Source: [Clostridium] polysaccharolyticum
Lineage (GTDB): Bacteria > Bacillota > Clostridia > Lachnospirales > Lachnospiraceae
Assembly: GCF_900111595.1 (NCBI RefSeq)
Contig: NZ_FOHN01000001.1
Coordinates: 206,459 to 270,458 of the forward strand
Reading direction: 5' to 3'
DNA: 64,000 nt
Below the pieces are notes generated by a model. The model searched no databases and had not been told where the DNA came from. It saw only the letters and a list, made by a program, of their open reading frames with translations. The position numbers were made by a program, and so were the translations under genes. Shown in pieces: positions 19,544 through 27,529 of this stretch; positions within the stretch are counted from its first letter, which is position 1; every line of letters starts with the position of its first letter.

Positions 19544-19594
19544 ATGGCTAAGAAAAGAGCAGTACGCAAGGAACAAAGGGGAACGAAGAGGTGA
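19544..19594 (+). pseudogene. Truncated DUF6906-like fragment
   Basis: A 16-codon frame MAKKRAVRKEQRGTKR whose first six residues and DNA (ATGGCTAAGAAAAGAGCAGT) nearly match the start of the intact DUF6906-like gene at 21227. It stops just before the Dam start at 19599 and carries the Dam ribosome binding site in its 3' end. Probably a recombination scar between repeated gene starts. Confidence 0.4.
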
Positions 19595-19598
19595 TGAA

Positions 19599-20399
19599 GT
19601 GAAAGCTATTATGAAGTATCCAGGCAGCAAATGGTCATTAGCAAACTGGATTATTGGAATGTTTCCTGAACACCATAGTTATTTAGAGCCGTTCTTTGGT
19701 TCTGGAGCTGTATTATTCAATAAAACTAGATCTCGGATAGAAACAGTTAATGACTTAGACGGTAATGTCATTAATTTATTTTACTGGATTAGACATGATC
19801 CTGAGAGATTAGCAAGAGAATTATATTATACTCCATATTCCAGAAAGGTATATGAAGAAGCATACAGTAAAGTACCAGATAATGATTTTGATAGAGCAGT
19901 TCAATTTTATGTAAAACTTAATATGGGACATGGATTTCGCACAAATGGAGGAAAAGTAGGATGGAAAAATGATGTGCAAGGAAGAGAAAAAGCATATGCA
20001 GCACAGGATTGGGTTAATCTTCCAGATAAGATAATACAAGCAGCGGAGAGACTCCGAGGTGTTCAAATAGAGAATAAACCTGCTATAGAGCTTATTAAGA
20101 GATTTAACTTTAAGAATGTACTTATTTATGCCGATCCACCATATGAGTTATCTACACGACATGGAAAACAATATCGTTTCGAAATGGAGTATGATGAGCA
20201 AGAGGAATTGCTTGATATATTGATTCAACACAAGGGATCCGTAATGATTAGTGGATATGAATCTGAGTTGTACAATAAAAAATTAAAAGACTGGTACCGC
20301 GAAGAAACAACATGTTACACACAAGTTTGCAGTAAGAAAAGAGAAATAGTGTGGATGAATTATGAATGTCCAGTACATCAAATGACTTTATTTGATTAG
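19599..20399 (+). CDS. DNA adenine methylase (Dam/D12 class)
   Basis: Encodes 266 residues of the D12 class of N6-adenine methyltransferases: N-terminal KYPGSKWSLANWI and EPFFGSGAVLFNK (AdoMet-binding motif), and the catalytic motif DPPYE (in VLIYADPPYELSTR, about residues 172-186). Length matches Dam-family enzymes. It most likely modifies the element's DNA against host restriction or affects its own regulation; the recognition sequence (GATC is usual) is not visible. The GTG start follows GAGGTGATGA; an ATG lies 12 nt further in. No cognate endonuclease is adjacent, so it appears to be an orphan methylase. Confidence 0.88.
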   Translation: MKAIMKYPGSKWSLANWIIGMFPEHHSYLEPFFGSGAVLFNKTRSRIETVNDLDGNVINLFYWIRHDPERLARELYYTPYSRKVYEEAYSKVPDNDFDRAVQFYVKLNMGHGFRTNGGKVGWKNDVQGREKAYAAQDWVNLPDKIIQAAERLRGVQIENKPAIELIKRFNFKNVLIYADPPYELSTRHGKQYRFEMEYDEQEELLDILIQHKGSVMISGYESELYNKKLKDWYREETTCYTQVCSKKREIVWMNYECPVHQMTLFD

Positions 20400-20410
20400 A
20401 CTAAGATTTA

Positions 20411-20439
20411 TTGACAGTGTAATGACAATGTAATATAAT
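20411..20439 (+). promoter_or_regulatory. Consensus sigma-A promoter for the antitoxin-Fic operon
   Basis: TTGACA at 20411-20416 and TATAAT at 20434-20439, both perfect consensus with 17-nt spacing, 33 nt before the antitoxin ATG. Confidence 0.8.
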
Positions 20440-20472
20440 TGCATTAATAAGAAGAAAAGAAGGGTTAATGCA
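20440..20472. promoter_or_regulatory. Inverted repeat overlapping the antitoxin start (probable operator)
   Basis: TGCATTAA (20440-20447) and TTAATGCA (20465-20472) are perfect inverted copies 17 nt apart. One touches the -10 box and the other overlaps the ATG. Fits autorepression by the RelB-like antitoxin; in RNA it could also enclose the ribosome binding site. Confidence 0.5.
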
Positions 20473-20795
20473 TGGAAAAAATGACATTAGTTCAGGCACG
20501 CACACCAGAGAAAGTAAAAGCGGATGCAGCGGATATATTAAGCAGACTGGGACTTAATTTATCTACTTATATCAATATGTCCCTAAACCAGCTGGTTATA
20601 CAGGAAGGAATTCCGTTTGAAGTAAAATTAAAGCATTCTCCATATACAGCAAAAGAGGCAGTCAGTGAGGTAGAAGCTACAATGAAAATGGAAGGAATGC
20701 AGCTGACCCCAGATGACATTAAGCTTTTAGAGGAATACAGGAGCGGCATGATATCAGGAGAAGTTGCCAGAAAGCAGATTTTAAGAGAGGTTTGA
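20472..20795 (+). CDS. Hybrid RelB/DinJ-VbhA-like antitoxin
   Basis: Encodes 107 residues. The N-terminal half matches RelB/DinJ antitoxins, a ribbon-helix-helix family (TPEKVKADAADILSRLGLNL, STYINMSLNQLV). The C-terminal half resembles VbhA, the antitoxin of Fic toxins, including the inhibitory helix motif [ST]xxxE[GN] as TMKMEG (residues 70-75), where E74 would block ATP binding in Fic. The next gene is indeed a Fic protein, whose start overlaps or abuts this stop. The protein thus seems to join a DNA-binding RelB head to a Fic-inhibiting tail, giving both repression and neutralisation. Confidence 0.8.
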   Translation: MEKMTLVQARTPEKVKADAADILSRLGLNLSTYINMSLNQLVIQEGIPFEVKLKHSPYTAKEAVSEVEATMKMEGMQLTPDDIKLLEEYRSGMISGEVARKQILREV

Positions 20796-20797
20796 GT

Positions 20798-21178
20798 ATG
20801 GCAGATACAATTTACTGTTATCCCGGAACAGATATACTGGTGAATAAACTTGGAATACAGGAGTATGAAAAACTGCAGGCAATCGAAAGAAAACTGACAA
20901 TGCTTAGGATATTGGAACTGATTGATAAGCCGATCAGGGGGGATTTTGATTTTAAGCATCTTTGTTCCATTTCTGAAATCAACGCCCTGCATCCATTTCG
21001 GGAAGGAAATGGAAGATGCCAGAGGGAGTTTATCCGTTCCCTTGCCCTGAAAAATGGATATGTACTTAGCTTTTCCAATGTACCAGCAGGAGAAATGTTA
21101 AAAGCAAGCCAGGAGTCGTTTTTATGCGATTACAAGGCAATGGAAAAAATATTTGAACAATGTATCAGAAAGCAGTAA
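20798..21178 (+). CDS. Fic domain toxin with internal deletion
   Basis: Encodes 126 residues. The catalytic loop is complete: HPFREGNGRCQR from H65, matching HPFx[DE]GNGRxxR of AMP-transferring Fic enzymes. The N-terminus (YPGTDILVNKLGI, GDFDFKHL) and C-terminus also match clostridial Fic/Doc proteins of about 190-200 residues. However the segment expected between these, including the IHxxIFxDVYxWAG helix and the target-docking flap, is absent: FKHLCSI joins directly to SEINALHPF around residue 57. About 60-70 residues appear lost in frame. Whether activity remains is unclear. ATG at 20798 follows GAGAGG; a TTG at 20792 overlaps the antitoxin stop. Confidence 0.85.
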   Translation: MADTIYCYPGTDILVNKLGIQEYEKLQAIERKLTMLRILELIDKPIRGDFDFKHLCSISEINALHPFREGNGRCQREFIRSLALKNGYVLSFSNVPAGEMLKASQESFLCDYKAMEKIFEQCIRKQ

Positions 21179-21198
21179 GTCTTAGGATTTGCTGCTTT
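21169..21198 (+). terminator. Terminator after the Fic gene
   Basis: AAAGCAG (21169-21175) pairs with CTGCTTT (21192-21198) followed by TT; the left arm overlaps the last Fic codons and stop. Confidence 0.5.
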
Positions 21199-21226
21199 TT
21201 CTGTAATAAGAAAAAGGAGTGTGAAT

Positions 21227-21394
21227 ATGGCGAAGAAAAGAGCAATACGGCCAACACGAAAGCAGAAAGAACTGTTAAAATTAAACCGGCTAGTGCCAGA
21301 AAACTGGCTGGTAGTAAATGAACAAGACGGTATGCTAAACATTATAAATAAGACAACACAAAAGGTACGGAGCGTAAAAACCATGCTAAAGTAA
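21227..21394 (+). CDS. DUF6906-like small ICE protein
   Basis: Encodes 55 residues: a basic start (MAKKRAIRPTRKQKELLKL) then PENWLVVNEQDGMLNIINK and a short strand-rich end. This matches the small DUF6906 proteins found next to mobilisation genes in Firmicutes ICEs; function unknown. AAGGAG lies upstream of the ATG. It is the first of a mobilisation cluster (small ORF, MobC, relaxase). A truncated copy of its start occurs at 19544. Confidence 0.7.
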   Translation: MAKKRAIRPTRKQKELLKLNRLVPENWLVVNEQDGMLNIINKTTQKVRSVKTMLK

Positions 21395-21406
21395 GGAGGC
21401 GAACGG

Positions 21407-21532
21407 ATGGATGAAAGCAGTAGACAGCTGATGAACAGAATCATTCTTTCAGAAGAAGTTGTAATAGAAGTGGAATCATTAAAACTATTTAGCTGGCTTA
21501 AAGCAAGGAGGAATGCAAATAGAAAAGAATAA
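21407..21532 (+). CDS. Small hypothetical protein overlapping mobC
   Basis: Encodes 41 residues (MDESSRQLMNRIILSEEVVI, then an amphipathic helix and a basic tail). GGAGGCGA lies 5-8 nt upstream of the ATG. Its last 20 nt overlap the start of mobC, whose ribosome binding site it contains. No family recognised. Confidence 0.5.
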   Translation: MDESSRQLMNRIILSEEVVIEVESLKLFSWLKARRNANRKE

Positions 21533-22019
21533 AAGAGTAACGTTTAGAACATCTGAAGAACAGAAAGAATTACTAGCGTCATGTGCAGAGTCAGAAGGGT
21601 TTGAAAATGTAAGTGAATTCCTGACTGCTAAATTATTTGCATCAGATGGGATATGCAACAAAAATAATGTACAACATAAAAGACTGAGTATAAATGAAAA
21701 CGACAGTTTTGATGAAAGGCTATATGTGAAAGTTACCAGGGCTGAGAAAGAACATATATTAGAGATGGCAGAAAAGACAGGAATGAAGCTTACCAGATAT
21801 GCTAGAAACTGCTGTTTAAGTGAAAAAATATATGTGATCGAAGATTTGAAAAGATTTGCCCAGGAACTTAACAGGGTGGGCGTAAATCTAAATCAGATTG
21901 CCCGTCTTTGCAATGAAGGACTTATACAGTGTCCTGATATAGAAGAGACAAAAGATGAATTGCAGAAGATTTATAAGGAACTAACAAAATTGAATAAGAG
22001 AGTAAGGACGTACAGGTAG
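21513..22019 (+). CDS. mobC: MobC-like relaxosome accessory protein
   Basis: Encodes 168 residues. The C-terminal 100 residues match the bacterial mobilisation protein MobC family (RLYVKVTRAEKEHILEMAEK, TGMKLTRYARNCCL, ELNRVGVNLNQIARLCNEG). The N-terminal 50 residues form a separate ribbon-helix-helix-like segment (VTFRTSEEQKELLASCAESE). MobC proteins bind oriT and help the relaxase nick. AGGAGG is only 2 nt from the ATG, closer than usual, so initiation may depend on coupling to the overlapping upstream small ORF. The relaxase gene follows after 5 nt. Confidence 0.85.
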   Translation: MQIEKNKRVTFRTSEEQKELLASCAESEGFENVSEFLTAKLFASDGICNKNNVQHKRLSINENDSFDERLYVKVTRAEKEHILEMAEKTGMKLTRYARNCCLSEKIYVIEDLKRFAQELNRVGVNLNQIARLCNEGLIQCPDIEETKDELQKIYKELTKLNKRVRTYR

Positions 22020-22024
22020 TATGT

Positions 22025-23056
22025 ATGGCTATTATAGAATTTATAAATGGAAAACCAAACAAGAATGGCAGAAAGATTACATATAAGTCTCTTGCAAGCG
22101 TTAAGAGACTTATTAACTATATTTATAGAGAGGATAAAACATTAGAACATCTGAAAGGAGGAGTATATTGTAATCCTTACACTGCTTATGATGAATTTGT
22201 ACTTACTAAATCTATTTTCAATAAATGTCCTGCCAGCGAAGGAGAAATAACAGAAAACAGACAGGCAATACACCTTACACAAAGTTTTGCTCCAGGGGAA
22301 GGAACACCTGAACTTGCAAAGCAGATAGCAGATGAATTTGTCAAACATGCTGAGTTTGCAGGTTTTCAGATTGCATATGCAGTACATATTGACAAGGCAC
22401 ATTTACATACACATTTTGTTGTAAATACCGTTAATTATGAAGATGGTTACATGTGGCATAAACCAGATGATATTATTCCTGCTCTACAAAGATGGAATGA
22501 TGAGTTGTGCAAAAAGTATGGATTATCCATTACGCAGAAAAAGAACAAAGAACGTGTTAAGTCTGGAGAATACAGGGCAAGGAAGGAGGGACGTAGTTGG
22601 AAAGCGGAAACGCTGCACTGTGGGATGGAGTGTGCTAAGGTGGCAAAAAGCAAAGAAGAATACATTGGACTTATGGAGAAGTTCGGTTATAAAGTACGCT
22701 GGGTAGATACTCGAAAAGATATTACCTACACTACTCCTCAAGGCAAGAAAATTAATTCTGACAAACTTGGTATTAAGGAAAAGAACTTTTACCCTCTTAC
22801 AAAGGAGGCATTGGAAAAGCAGTTTTCTCTAAATAGGCAAGTAAAAAGAAATAAGTATATAAGTACTGTACAGAATCAGGAACAATTAAAACAGAATTTG
22901 CTAAAGTTCGCTGAAAAGGTAGCAAAAGACCAGGCTTACAAAAACTATCCGTTCCAGCAACAGTGGCATTCGGGGAAACTCGAAGGAGAGGCACTAAAGG
23001 AACGAATAAATGAACTTAAAAAAGGGCAGGGACTTGACTGGGAGCAGGACAGATAA
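22025..23056 (+). CDS. MOBP-type relaxase
   Basis: Encodes 343 residues with the relaxase histidine triad HLHTH (H126, H128, H130) after YAVHIDKA, and an N-terminal RLINYIY motif whose Tyr residues are candidates for the nicking nucleophile. Matches the VirD2/MobA family, MOBP class. It should nick oriT and pilot the strand to the coupling protein VirD4. The C-terminus after about residue 280 is lysine-rich. It is shorter than many relaxases (400-600 residues) and lacks an appended helicase or primase domain; a separate primase lies at 16975. Confidence 0.9.
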   Translation: MAIIEFINGKPNKNGRKITYKSLASVKRLINYIYREDKTLEHLKGGVYCNPYTAYDEFVLTKSIFNKCPASEGEITENRQAIHLTQSFAPGEGTPELAKQIADEFVKHAEFAGFQIAYAVHIDKAHLHTHFVVNTVNYEDGYMWHKPDDIIPALQRWNDELCKKYGLSITQKKNKERVKSGEYRARKEGRSWKAETLHCGMECAKVAKSKEEYIGLMEKFGYKVRWVDTRKDITYTTPQGKKINSDKLGIKEKNFYPLTKEALEKQFSLNRQVKRNKYISTVQNQEQLKQNLLKFAEKVAKDQAYKNYPFQQQWHSGKLEGEALKERINELKKGQGLDWEQDR

Positions 23057-23101
23057 ACGTTAGATTGGTAACAGGAGTAAAGAAAGAAGGAGGTTATTGA
23101 T

Positions 23102-23287
23102 ATGGGGAGAAAACGAGAATTAACACCATATGGAAAAGAAGTAAAACATAGATTGATTGAGCTGAACATGACCCAGGTAGAACTTGCTGAACAGGTAGGG
23201 ACAAGCAAACAGTATCTAGGAAAAATATTGTTTGGAGAACGTTCAGGTGAAACATATCTGGAAAAGATAAACCAGATAATTGGATGA
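23102..23287 (+). CDS. XRE family helix-turn-helix regulator, small
   Basis: Encodes 61 residues that are almost entirely an XRE helix-turn-helix (KHRLIELNMTQVELAEQVGT, SKQYLGKILFGERSGE). AGGAGG precedes the ATG by 9 nt. It sits between the relaxase and transfer genes, so it may control the transfer operon. Its stop overlaps an ATGA of the next frame. Confidence 0.8.
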   Translation: MGRKRELTPYGKEVKHRLIELNMTQVELAEQVGTSKQYLGKILFGERSGETYLEKINQIIG

Positions 23288-23307
23288 AAAGAAGGAGATT
23301 GTCCTGC

Positions 23308-23670
23308 ATGCAAAAAAAGAGAAATAAGATAATAGACGGAATGTCATACCCTATATTCTGTTTAGAAACAATGGGCCTTGGAACTTATTTTTTAATAAGA
23401 ATTTTACAGGAATTTGGGGATTATACAATAGGAGCTAAAATAGGTTCCAGTTACGTTCTTGGAATCCTGTTTAGCTTTAGCAAAATGGCAGATAGAGATC
23501 CAGTTGCAGGTCAAATGTCCGTTTGTGCTATATGGGTAATTGTAATAGGAACATGTCTATTTGCTTTTTGGGTATTAGGCTGGATTCTTTTTGGGATTAC
23601 AAGTGTTTTGGAAGGGATTATAAGTTACGTAAAAAAAACAATGATAAGGAGGCAAAGTGATGAGATGTAA
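23308..23670 (+). CDS. Membrane protein of the transfer region
   Basis: Encodes 120 residues from the ATG at 23308, which follows AAGGAG by 10 nt; an ATG at 23284 overlapping the previous stop would add eight residues. Two or three hydrophobic segments (SYPIFCLETMGLGTYFLI, AIWVIVIGTCLFAFWVLGWI) and a basic C-terminus suggest an inner-membrane accessory protein of the transfer machine. Family not recognised. Confidence 0.6.
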   Translation: MQKKRNKIIDGMSYPIFCLETMGLGTYFLIRILQEFGDYTIGAKIGSSYVLGILFSFSKMADRDPVAGQMSVCAIWVIVIGTCLFAFWVLGWILFGITSVLEGIISYVKKTMIRRQSDEM

Positions 23671-23694
23671 AAAGTGTCAAGAGGTATTAATTGT

Positions 23695-25698
23695 ATGATA
23701 AGAAAGAAAATACCACTTGCAATTTTAGTATTTATTATATCTGAAATTGTCTTAACATATTATTTTGCTCAGATGGATAGTATGCTTAGACAGGAGCATT
23801 TATCCTCAATAAATTTAATAACCATAATAAAATGCATAAGTAAGAGTCCAAAAAGTTTACAGCTGTTTGGGCTTATTTTTATGTTAAGCATAGTTGCAAG
23901 TCTGATCGCCTTGACATGGAACAATGAGACTTATAAGAGCAAACAGTATAAAGTAACAGACAATATAAGCATTCCGATCCCAGCAGGCCAGGGGCAGTGT
24001 GGTACAGCATGGTGGCTGCAAAAAGCAGATTTTAACACTGCATTTGACCACTTTGAACTTGATATCAATCATTTTAAAGAGTGGTTCAATCACAACCTGG
24101 ATGATATTAAAAGAAAAGATTCGGGACAGTCTTATTTAGATTTAGACAAAATTTCAATTAGCAATGGGGGAATTGTGCTTGGTAAGTTAGATGGGAAAAA
24201 AGGCAAAGAGACAATATTTTTTAATGGACAGGATTCTCACGTGCTGACCATAGGTGCAACACGTTGTGGTAAAGGAAGGACCGTTGTATTGGAGTCCATC
24301 TGCACGATCGGCTTGGCAGGCAAAAGCATGATTTTAACAGATCCAAAAGCAGAGTTATTCTGCTATACAAGCTATTTTTTGAAGAAGTTAGGATATAAGA
24401 TTTACACGTTTGATTTCAAAAATCCCAAAAAAAGTAGTCATTACAACTATCTACAATTAATAATTGACAGTGTAGACCAGGCTGATATTGCAGCTGCAAT
24501 TGATTATACCTGGGATCTGACATCACAACTCGTCGGGGAAGCAAAAGGCGAGAAAATCTGGAGCAATGGAGAAGCATCCATTATTGCAGCATCCATTATG
24601 GCGGTTGTATATGATAACAGAGATCCAGAAAATAAAAAATACCAGAACTTAACAAACGTGTTCTATTTTATTTCCTACATGTGTACTCCCATTACTGTTG
24701 GAAAGAATCAGGTCGTTCCATTAAATCATTATATGAAAGATCTTCCCGAAGATCATCCGTCAAAGGGTCTGCTTGCAGTAAGTGAAATTGCCCCATCCCG
24801 GACAAGAGGCAGTTTTTACACGTCAGCTTTGATGACTTTGAGATTATTCACTAGCCCCTATATTGCAGAAATGACATCAATGTCAGATTATGCAATTAAA
24901 GATATTGGACGAGATAAAACAGCAGTGTTCATTATATTACCAGATGATAAGGAAACATACTATGAGTTAGCAGCATTGTATGTTTCGCAAATATATTCAC
25001 TTTTAAGCAAAGAAGCAGATGAAAGGGGTGGACGGTTAAAACGAGATATAGAATTTGTCCTGGACGAATTTGGAAATTATGCTAAAATACAAAATTTCAT
25101 GAGTATGATGACTGTAGGAGCTGGTAAGGGTATGAAAATCAATCCATTTTTGCAGGACAATGCTCAGTTAGATGCAAAGTATGAGAAAGATCATGCAAAA
25201 ACAATAAGAGGAAATTGTGACACATGGCTGTATCTTAAAGCAAACGATACAGACACAAATGAGTTAATTTCCAAAAAACTAGGTCCATATACTATATCAA
25301 CTTACTCGCTTGGACAGTCCAATCAGAAATATACAAATACATCTGTAAGCAGCAATGTAAGTCTGATGTCTAGAAATCTGCTTACAGCAGAAGAGGTTGG
25401 AAGGATAAGAAGACCATATACATTAGTGCTGAGTAATAATGCACCAGCAATTCATTATGCACCAGATTTATGTTCTTGGAATTTTAACAGAATACTTGGA
25501 ATGGGAAGCAAGAAACATAACCGCAAGATTATGGAAGCCAGGCAAAAACTCAGGCCAGAAAGGGAGGTAAGTGAAAAACTGGAACTTTGGGGCATCTGGA
25601 ATGTATACAAGTCAGCAATCGTAAAGAGAGGAAGGGAGGAGGAAGAAAAGCAGGAGCAGGAGTTGTTTAAAAATATAATGGCTAATATGAATTTTTAG
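23695..25698 (+). CDS. virD4: VirD4/TraG-type coupling protein
   Basis: About 667 residues. Two N-terminal membrane helices (IPLAILVFIISEIVLTYYF and LFGLIFMLSIVASLIAL) precede a cytoplasmic hexameric ATPase with Walker A GATRCGKGRT (about 187-196) and Walker B-like FVLDEFGNY. VirD4 proteins link the relaxase-DNA complex to the type IV channel. The ATG at 23695 is preferred (AAGAGG about 9 nt upstream); a GTG at 23674 would add seven residues. Between this gene and 25793 lies a short leader ORF. Confidence 0.92.
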   Translation: MIRKKIPLAILVFIISEIVLTYYFAQMDSMLRQEHLSSINLITIIKCISKSPKSLQLFGLIFMLSIVASLIALTWNNETYKSKQYKVTDNISIPIPAGQGQCGTAWWLQKADFNTAFDHFELDINHFKEWFNHNLDDIKRKDSGQSYLDLDKISISNGGIVLGKLDGKKGKETIFFNGQDSHVLTIGATRCGKGRTVVLESICTIGLAGKSMILTDPKAELFCYTSYFLKKLGYKIYTFDFKNPKKSSHYNYLQLIIDSVDQADIAAAIDYTWDLTSQLVGEAKGEKIWSNGEASIIAASIMAVVYDNRDPENKKYQNLTNVFYFISYMCTPITVGKNQVVPLNHYMKDLPEDHPSKGLLAVSEIAPSRTRGSFYTSALMTLRLFTSPYIAEMTSMSDYAIKDIGRDKTAVFIILPDDKETYYELAALYVSQIYSLLSKEADERGGRLKRDIEFVLDEFGNYAKIQNFMSMMTVGAGKGMKINPFLQDNAQLDAKYEKDHAKTIRGNCDTWLYLKANDTDTNELISKKLGPYTISTYSLGQSNQKYTNTSVSSNVSLMSRNLLTAEEVGRIRRPYTLVLSNNAPAIHYAPDLCSWNFNRILGMGSKKHNRKIMEARQKLRPEREVSEKLELWGIWNVYKSAIVKRGREEEEKQEQELFKNIMANMNF

Positions 25699-25730
25699 AA
25701 ATGTATGATGTGAAAGGAATGGGAATGCAT

Positions 25731-25796
25731 ATGAAAGGTGTACGGGCTCCGCCACAGCACTTTTTAAATATCAATGAAAAAAGGAGAATTAAATGA
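25731..25796 (+). CDS. Putative 21-residue leader peptide
   Basis: Open frame MKGVRAPPQHFLNINEKRRI followed by K. Its stop overlaps the ATG of the VirB2-like gene in an ATGA. The peptide contains the pilin gene's ribosome binding site (AGGAG) in its last codons, an arrangement typical of translational coupling or leader control. Weak AAAGGA upstream. Confidence 0.4.
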   Translation: MKGVRAPPQHFLNINEKRRIK

Positions 25797-26137
25797 AAAG
25801 GAATGTAAAGAGAATCGTAAAGAGAACAGCAGTAAGCATATATAGCGCTGTTCTTTTCTTTATGATAAATACGAAACAGATAGATGCATCTTCGTTTGCA
25901 AGCAGTAAACTGGCAACAGGAACAACGAAACTGATTGCAGATGTAACAACATGGGCAATGGGGACTTCAATAGCAGCAATTATACTGATTGCCATCTATT
26001 TCTGGCTCAGAAAAAGTGGAGCAAATGATCAGGAACAGGCAAGATGGGATAAGGCATTGAAGCGTATTTTAATCTGCGTGGTCGGAATAGGCACAACTTC
26101 AGCAGTCATCAATTTACTATTGTCATATTATAAATAA
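25793..26137 (+). CDS. VirB2/TrbC-like pilin subunit
   Basis: Encodes 114 residues: a basic start and hydrophobic signal-like helix (about 12-26, ending near DASSFASS), then two membrane helices (TTWAMGTSIAAIILIAIYFW and ILICVVGIGTTSAVINLLL) separated by a short charged loop. Length and topology match VirB2/TrbC pilins, which assemble the mating pilus or channel-associated structure. Gene position directly after virD4 and before virB6-like agrees. Confidence 0.75.
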   Translation: MKRNVKRIVKRTAVSIYSAVLFFMINTKQIDASSFASSKLATGTTKLIADVTTWAMGTSIAAIILIAIYFWLRKSGANDQEQARWDKALKRILICVVGIGTTSAVINLLLSYYK

Positions 26138-26175
26138 AAATTATATTATAAATAGAAATTTTGGAGGAAAAAGAA

Positions 26176-26436
26176 ATGAGAGAAAATTTAAGAAAAGCAA
26201 ATCTGGTAACAATGGAAATGGGACAGAGAGCAAGAAACTTTGCATGGAACACAGCAGAAAGAGTAGCAGCAAAACTGAAAGAGGACGAAGGAAACTGGGT
26301 GGAAGAAGGACTGAAATATGTAGTGGCTATTGTCGTTGGTGCTCTTATGCTTCAGGGACTTTGCAGCATATTCAAAGTGGATCTGCTTGCCAATATTAAA
26401 AAAGGCATTGACGATTTATTTAATTATAAGTTTTAA
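26176..26436 (+). CDS. DUF6133-like small protein, candidate prepilin
   Basis: Encodes 86 residues from the ATG at 26176 (GGAGG upstream; a TTG at 26161 lies next to it). A 39-residue basic leader ends in Gly, then NWVEE and a single long hydrophobic helix (YVVAIVVGALMLQGLCSIF). Gly39 followed by Glu at mature position +5 is the layout of type IV/Flp prepilins, and a prepilin peptidase is encoded at 27844. It also resembles the DUF6133 proteins common in ICE transfer regions. Being the pilus subunit is an inference. Confidence 0.65.
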   Translation: MRENLRKANLVTMEMGQRARNFAWNTAERVAAKLKEDEGNWVEEGLKYVVAIVVGALMLQGLCSIFKVDLLANIKKGIDDLFNYKF

Positions 26437-26448
26437 AGGATAACGAAA

Positions 26449-27300
26449 ATGCCTAATTTTAAAGATATCTTTTTAGAAGGGTTAGAAGGGGTATTGTCAT
26501 CTCTGATAAATCAGGCTCTTGGAGCATATGACAAGTTTCTTTGCAATATTGTACAGGTCGCATTACATGCAGACCGGTATATGAAAAGCAGCATTGGAAT
26601 GAACTTCGATAAATTTTATGCCGTTATTTATTCTTATGCTATATGTTTAATTGTACTGAAATACCTGAAAAAAGGATTCAGTACGTACATTTTATGGACA
26701 GATGGAGATCCGGATTTAGATCCAGTTACGATGTGCATTGGATTTATCAAAGCACTTATTATTGCAATATCTTACTCTACTATATACAATACCTGTGCAG
26801 ACATAACCAATGACATGATTAATGAGTCATTATCCAGTCTGAATACTGCCAATATCTCGTTAGATACTGCCAATGTCATAAAACTTGCCGTTGCAGGACT
26901 GCTAAACAGAGGGCTCTTATGGGTAATGATTGCATTGGTGTATATGATTCTGTTTATTGTATTATGGATTCAGTTTATAAAAAGAGGAATGGAGCTGTTT
27001 ATTCTGAAAGCTGGAATCCCTCTGGCGTGTGTAGGGCTTATAGACACAGACCAGGGAGTATTTAAAGTCTTTAGCAAAAAAATAATACAGGAACTGCTAA
27101 CCGTATTAGTGCAAATAGTAATGCTGAAATTATCACTAGTACTTATGATAAACAGTCATTACATGTTCGGAATAGCAGTCATTCATTTTGCAATCAAAAC
27201 ACCGCAATTTTTAAGCGAATTCATAATGATGTCCAGTGGCGGAAGCGCATTAACGAAAGTATCGCAGACATCCATGCTCATTAGGAATATTTCAAAATAG
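26449..27300 (+). CDS. VirB6/TrbL-like polytopic channel protein
   Basis: Encodes 283 residues with six or more hydrophobic segments (for example FYAVIYSYAICLIVLKYL, WVMIALVYMILFIVLWIQFI, LLTVLVQIVMLKLSLVLMI). Topology and location between the pilin and PrgI genes match VirB6/TrbL proteins of Gram-positive type IV secretion systems, which form the inner membrane pore. AAAGGA precedes the ATG. Confidence 0.78.
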   Translation: MPNFKDIFLEGLEGVLSSLINQALGAYDKFLCNIVQVALHADRYMKSSIGMNFDKFYAVIYSYAICLIVLKYLKKGFSTYILWTDGDPDLDPVTMCIGFIKALIIAISYSTIYNTCADITNDMINESLSSLNTANISLDTANVIKLAVAGLLNRGLLWVMIALVYMILFIVLWIQFIKRGMELFILKAGIPLACVGLIDTDQGVFKVFSKKIIQELLTVLVQIVMLKLSLVLMINSHYMFGIAVIHFAIKTPQFLSEFIMMSSGGSALTKVSQTSMLIRNISK

Positions 27301-27308
27301 GAGGAAGA

Positions 27309-27515
27309 GTGGAAACATTAAAAACTGTTATTATTGTAATAATTGGATTTATAAATGCAGCTTCCATCACAAGAATGATATACTGCATTGTGAAATGTAC
27401 AAATGAAAATGAAGCAAATGTACAGATAAAAAGAATAAAACATATAGTAATATTTCTTGTACTAGCCAATTGTGCCTGGATAATTAAATCAGTAGTGGAA
27501 CATTATTACAAATAA
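27309..27515 (+). CDS. Small two-helix membrane protein
   Basis: Encodes 68 residues with GTG start; AGGAGG is 5 nt upstream. Two hydrophobic helices (VIIVIIGFINAASITRMIY and IVIFLVLANCAWIIKSVV) flank a charged loop. It lies between VirB6-like and PrgI-like genes and is probably a minor transfer-channel component. No family recognised. Confidence 0.6.
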   Translation: METLKTVIIVIIGFINAASITRMIYCIVKCTNENEANVQIKRIKHIVIFLVLANCAWIIKSVVEHYYK

Positions 27516-27529
27516 AGAAGGTGATTTTT

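Noticed and set aside
22437..22706. 89-codon plus-strand ORF inside the relaxase gene
   Set aside because: No ribosome binding site, no family resemblance, and composition typical of a shadow frame.
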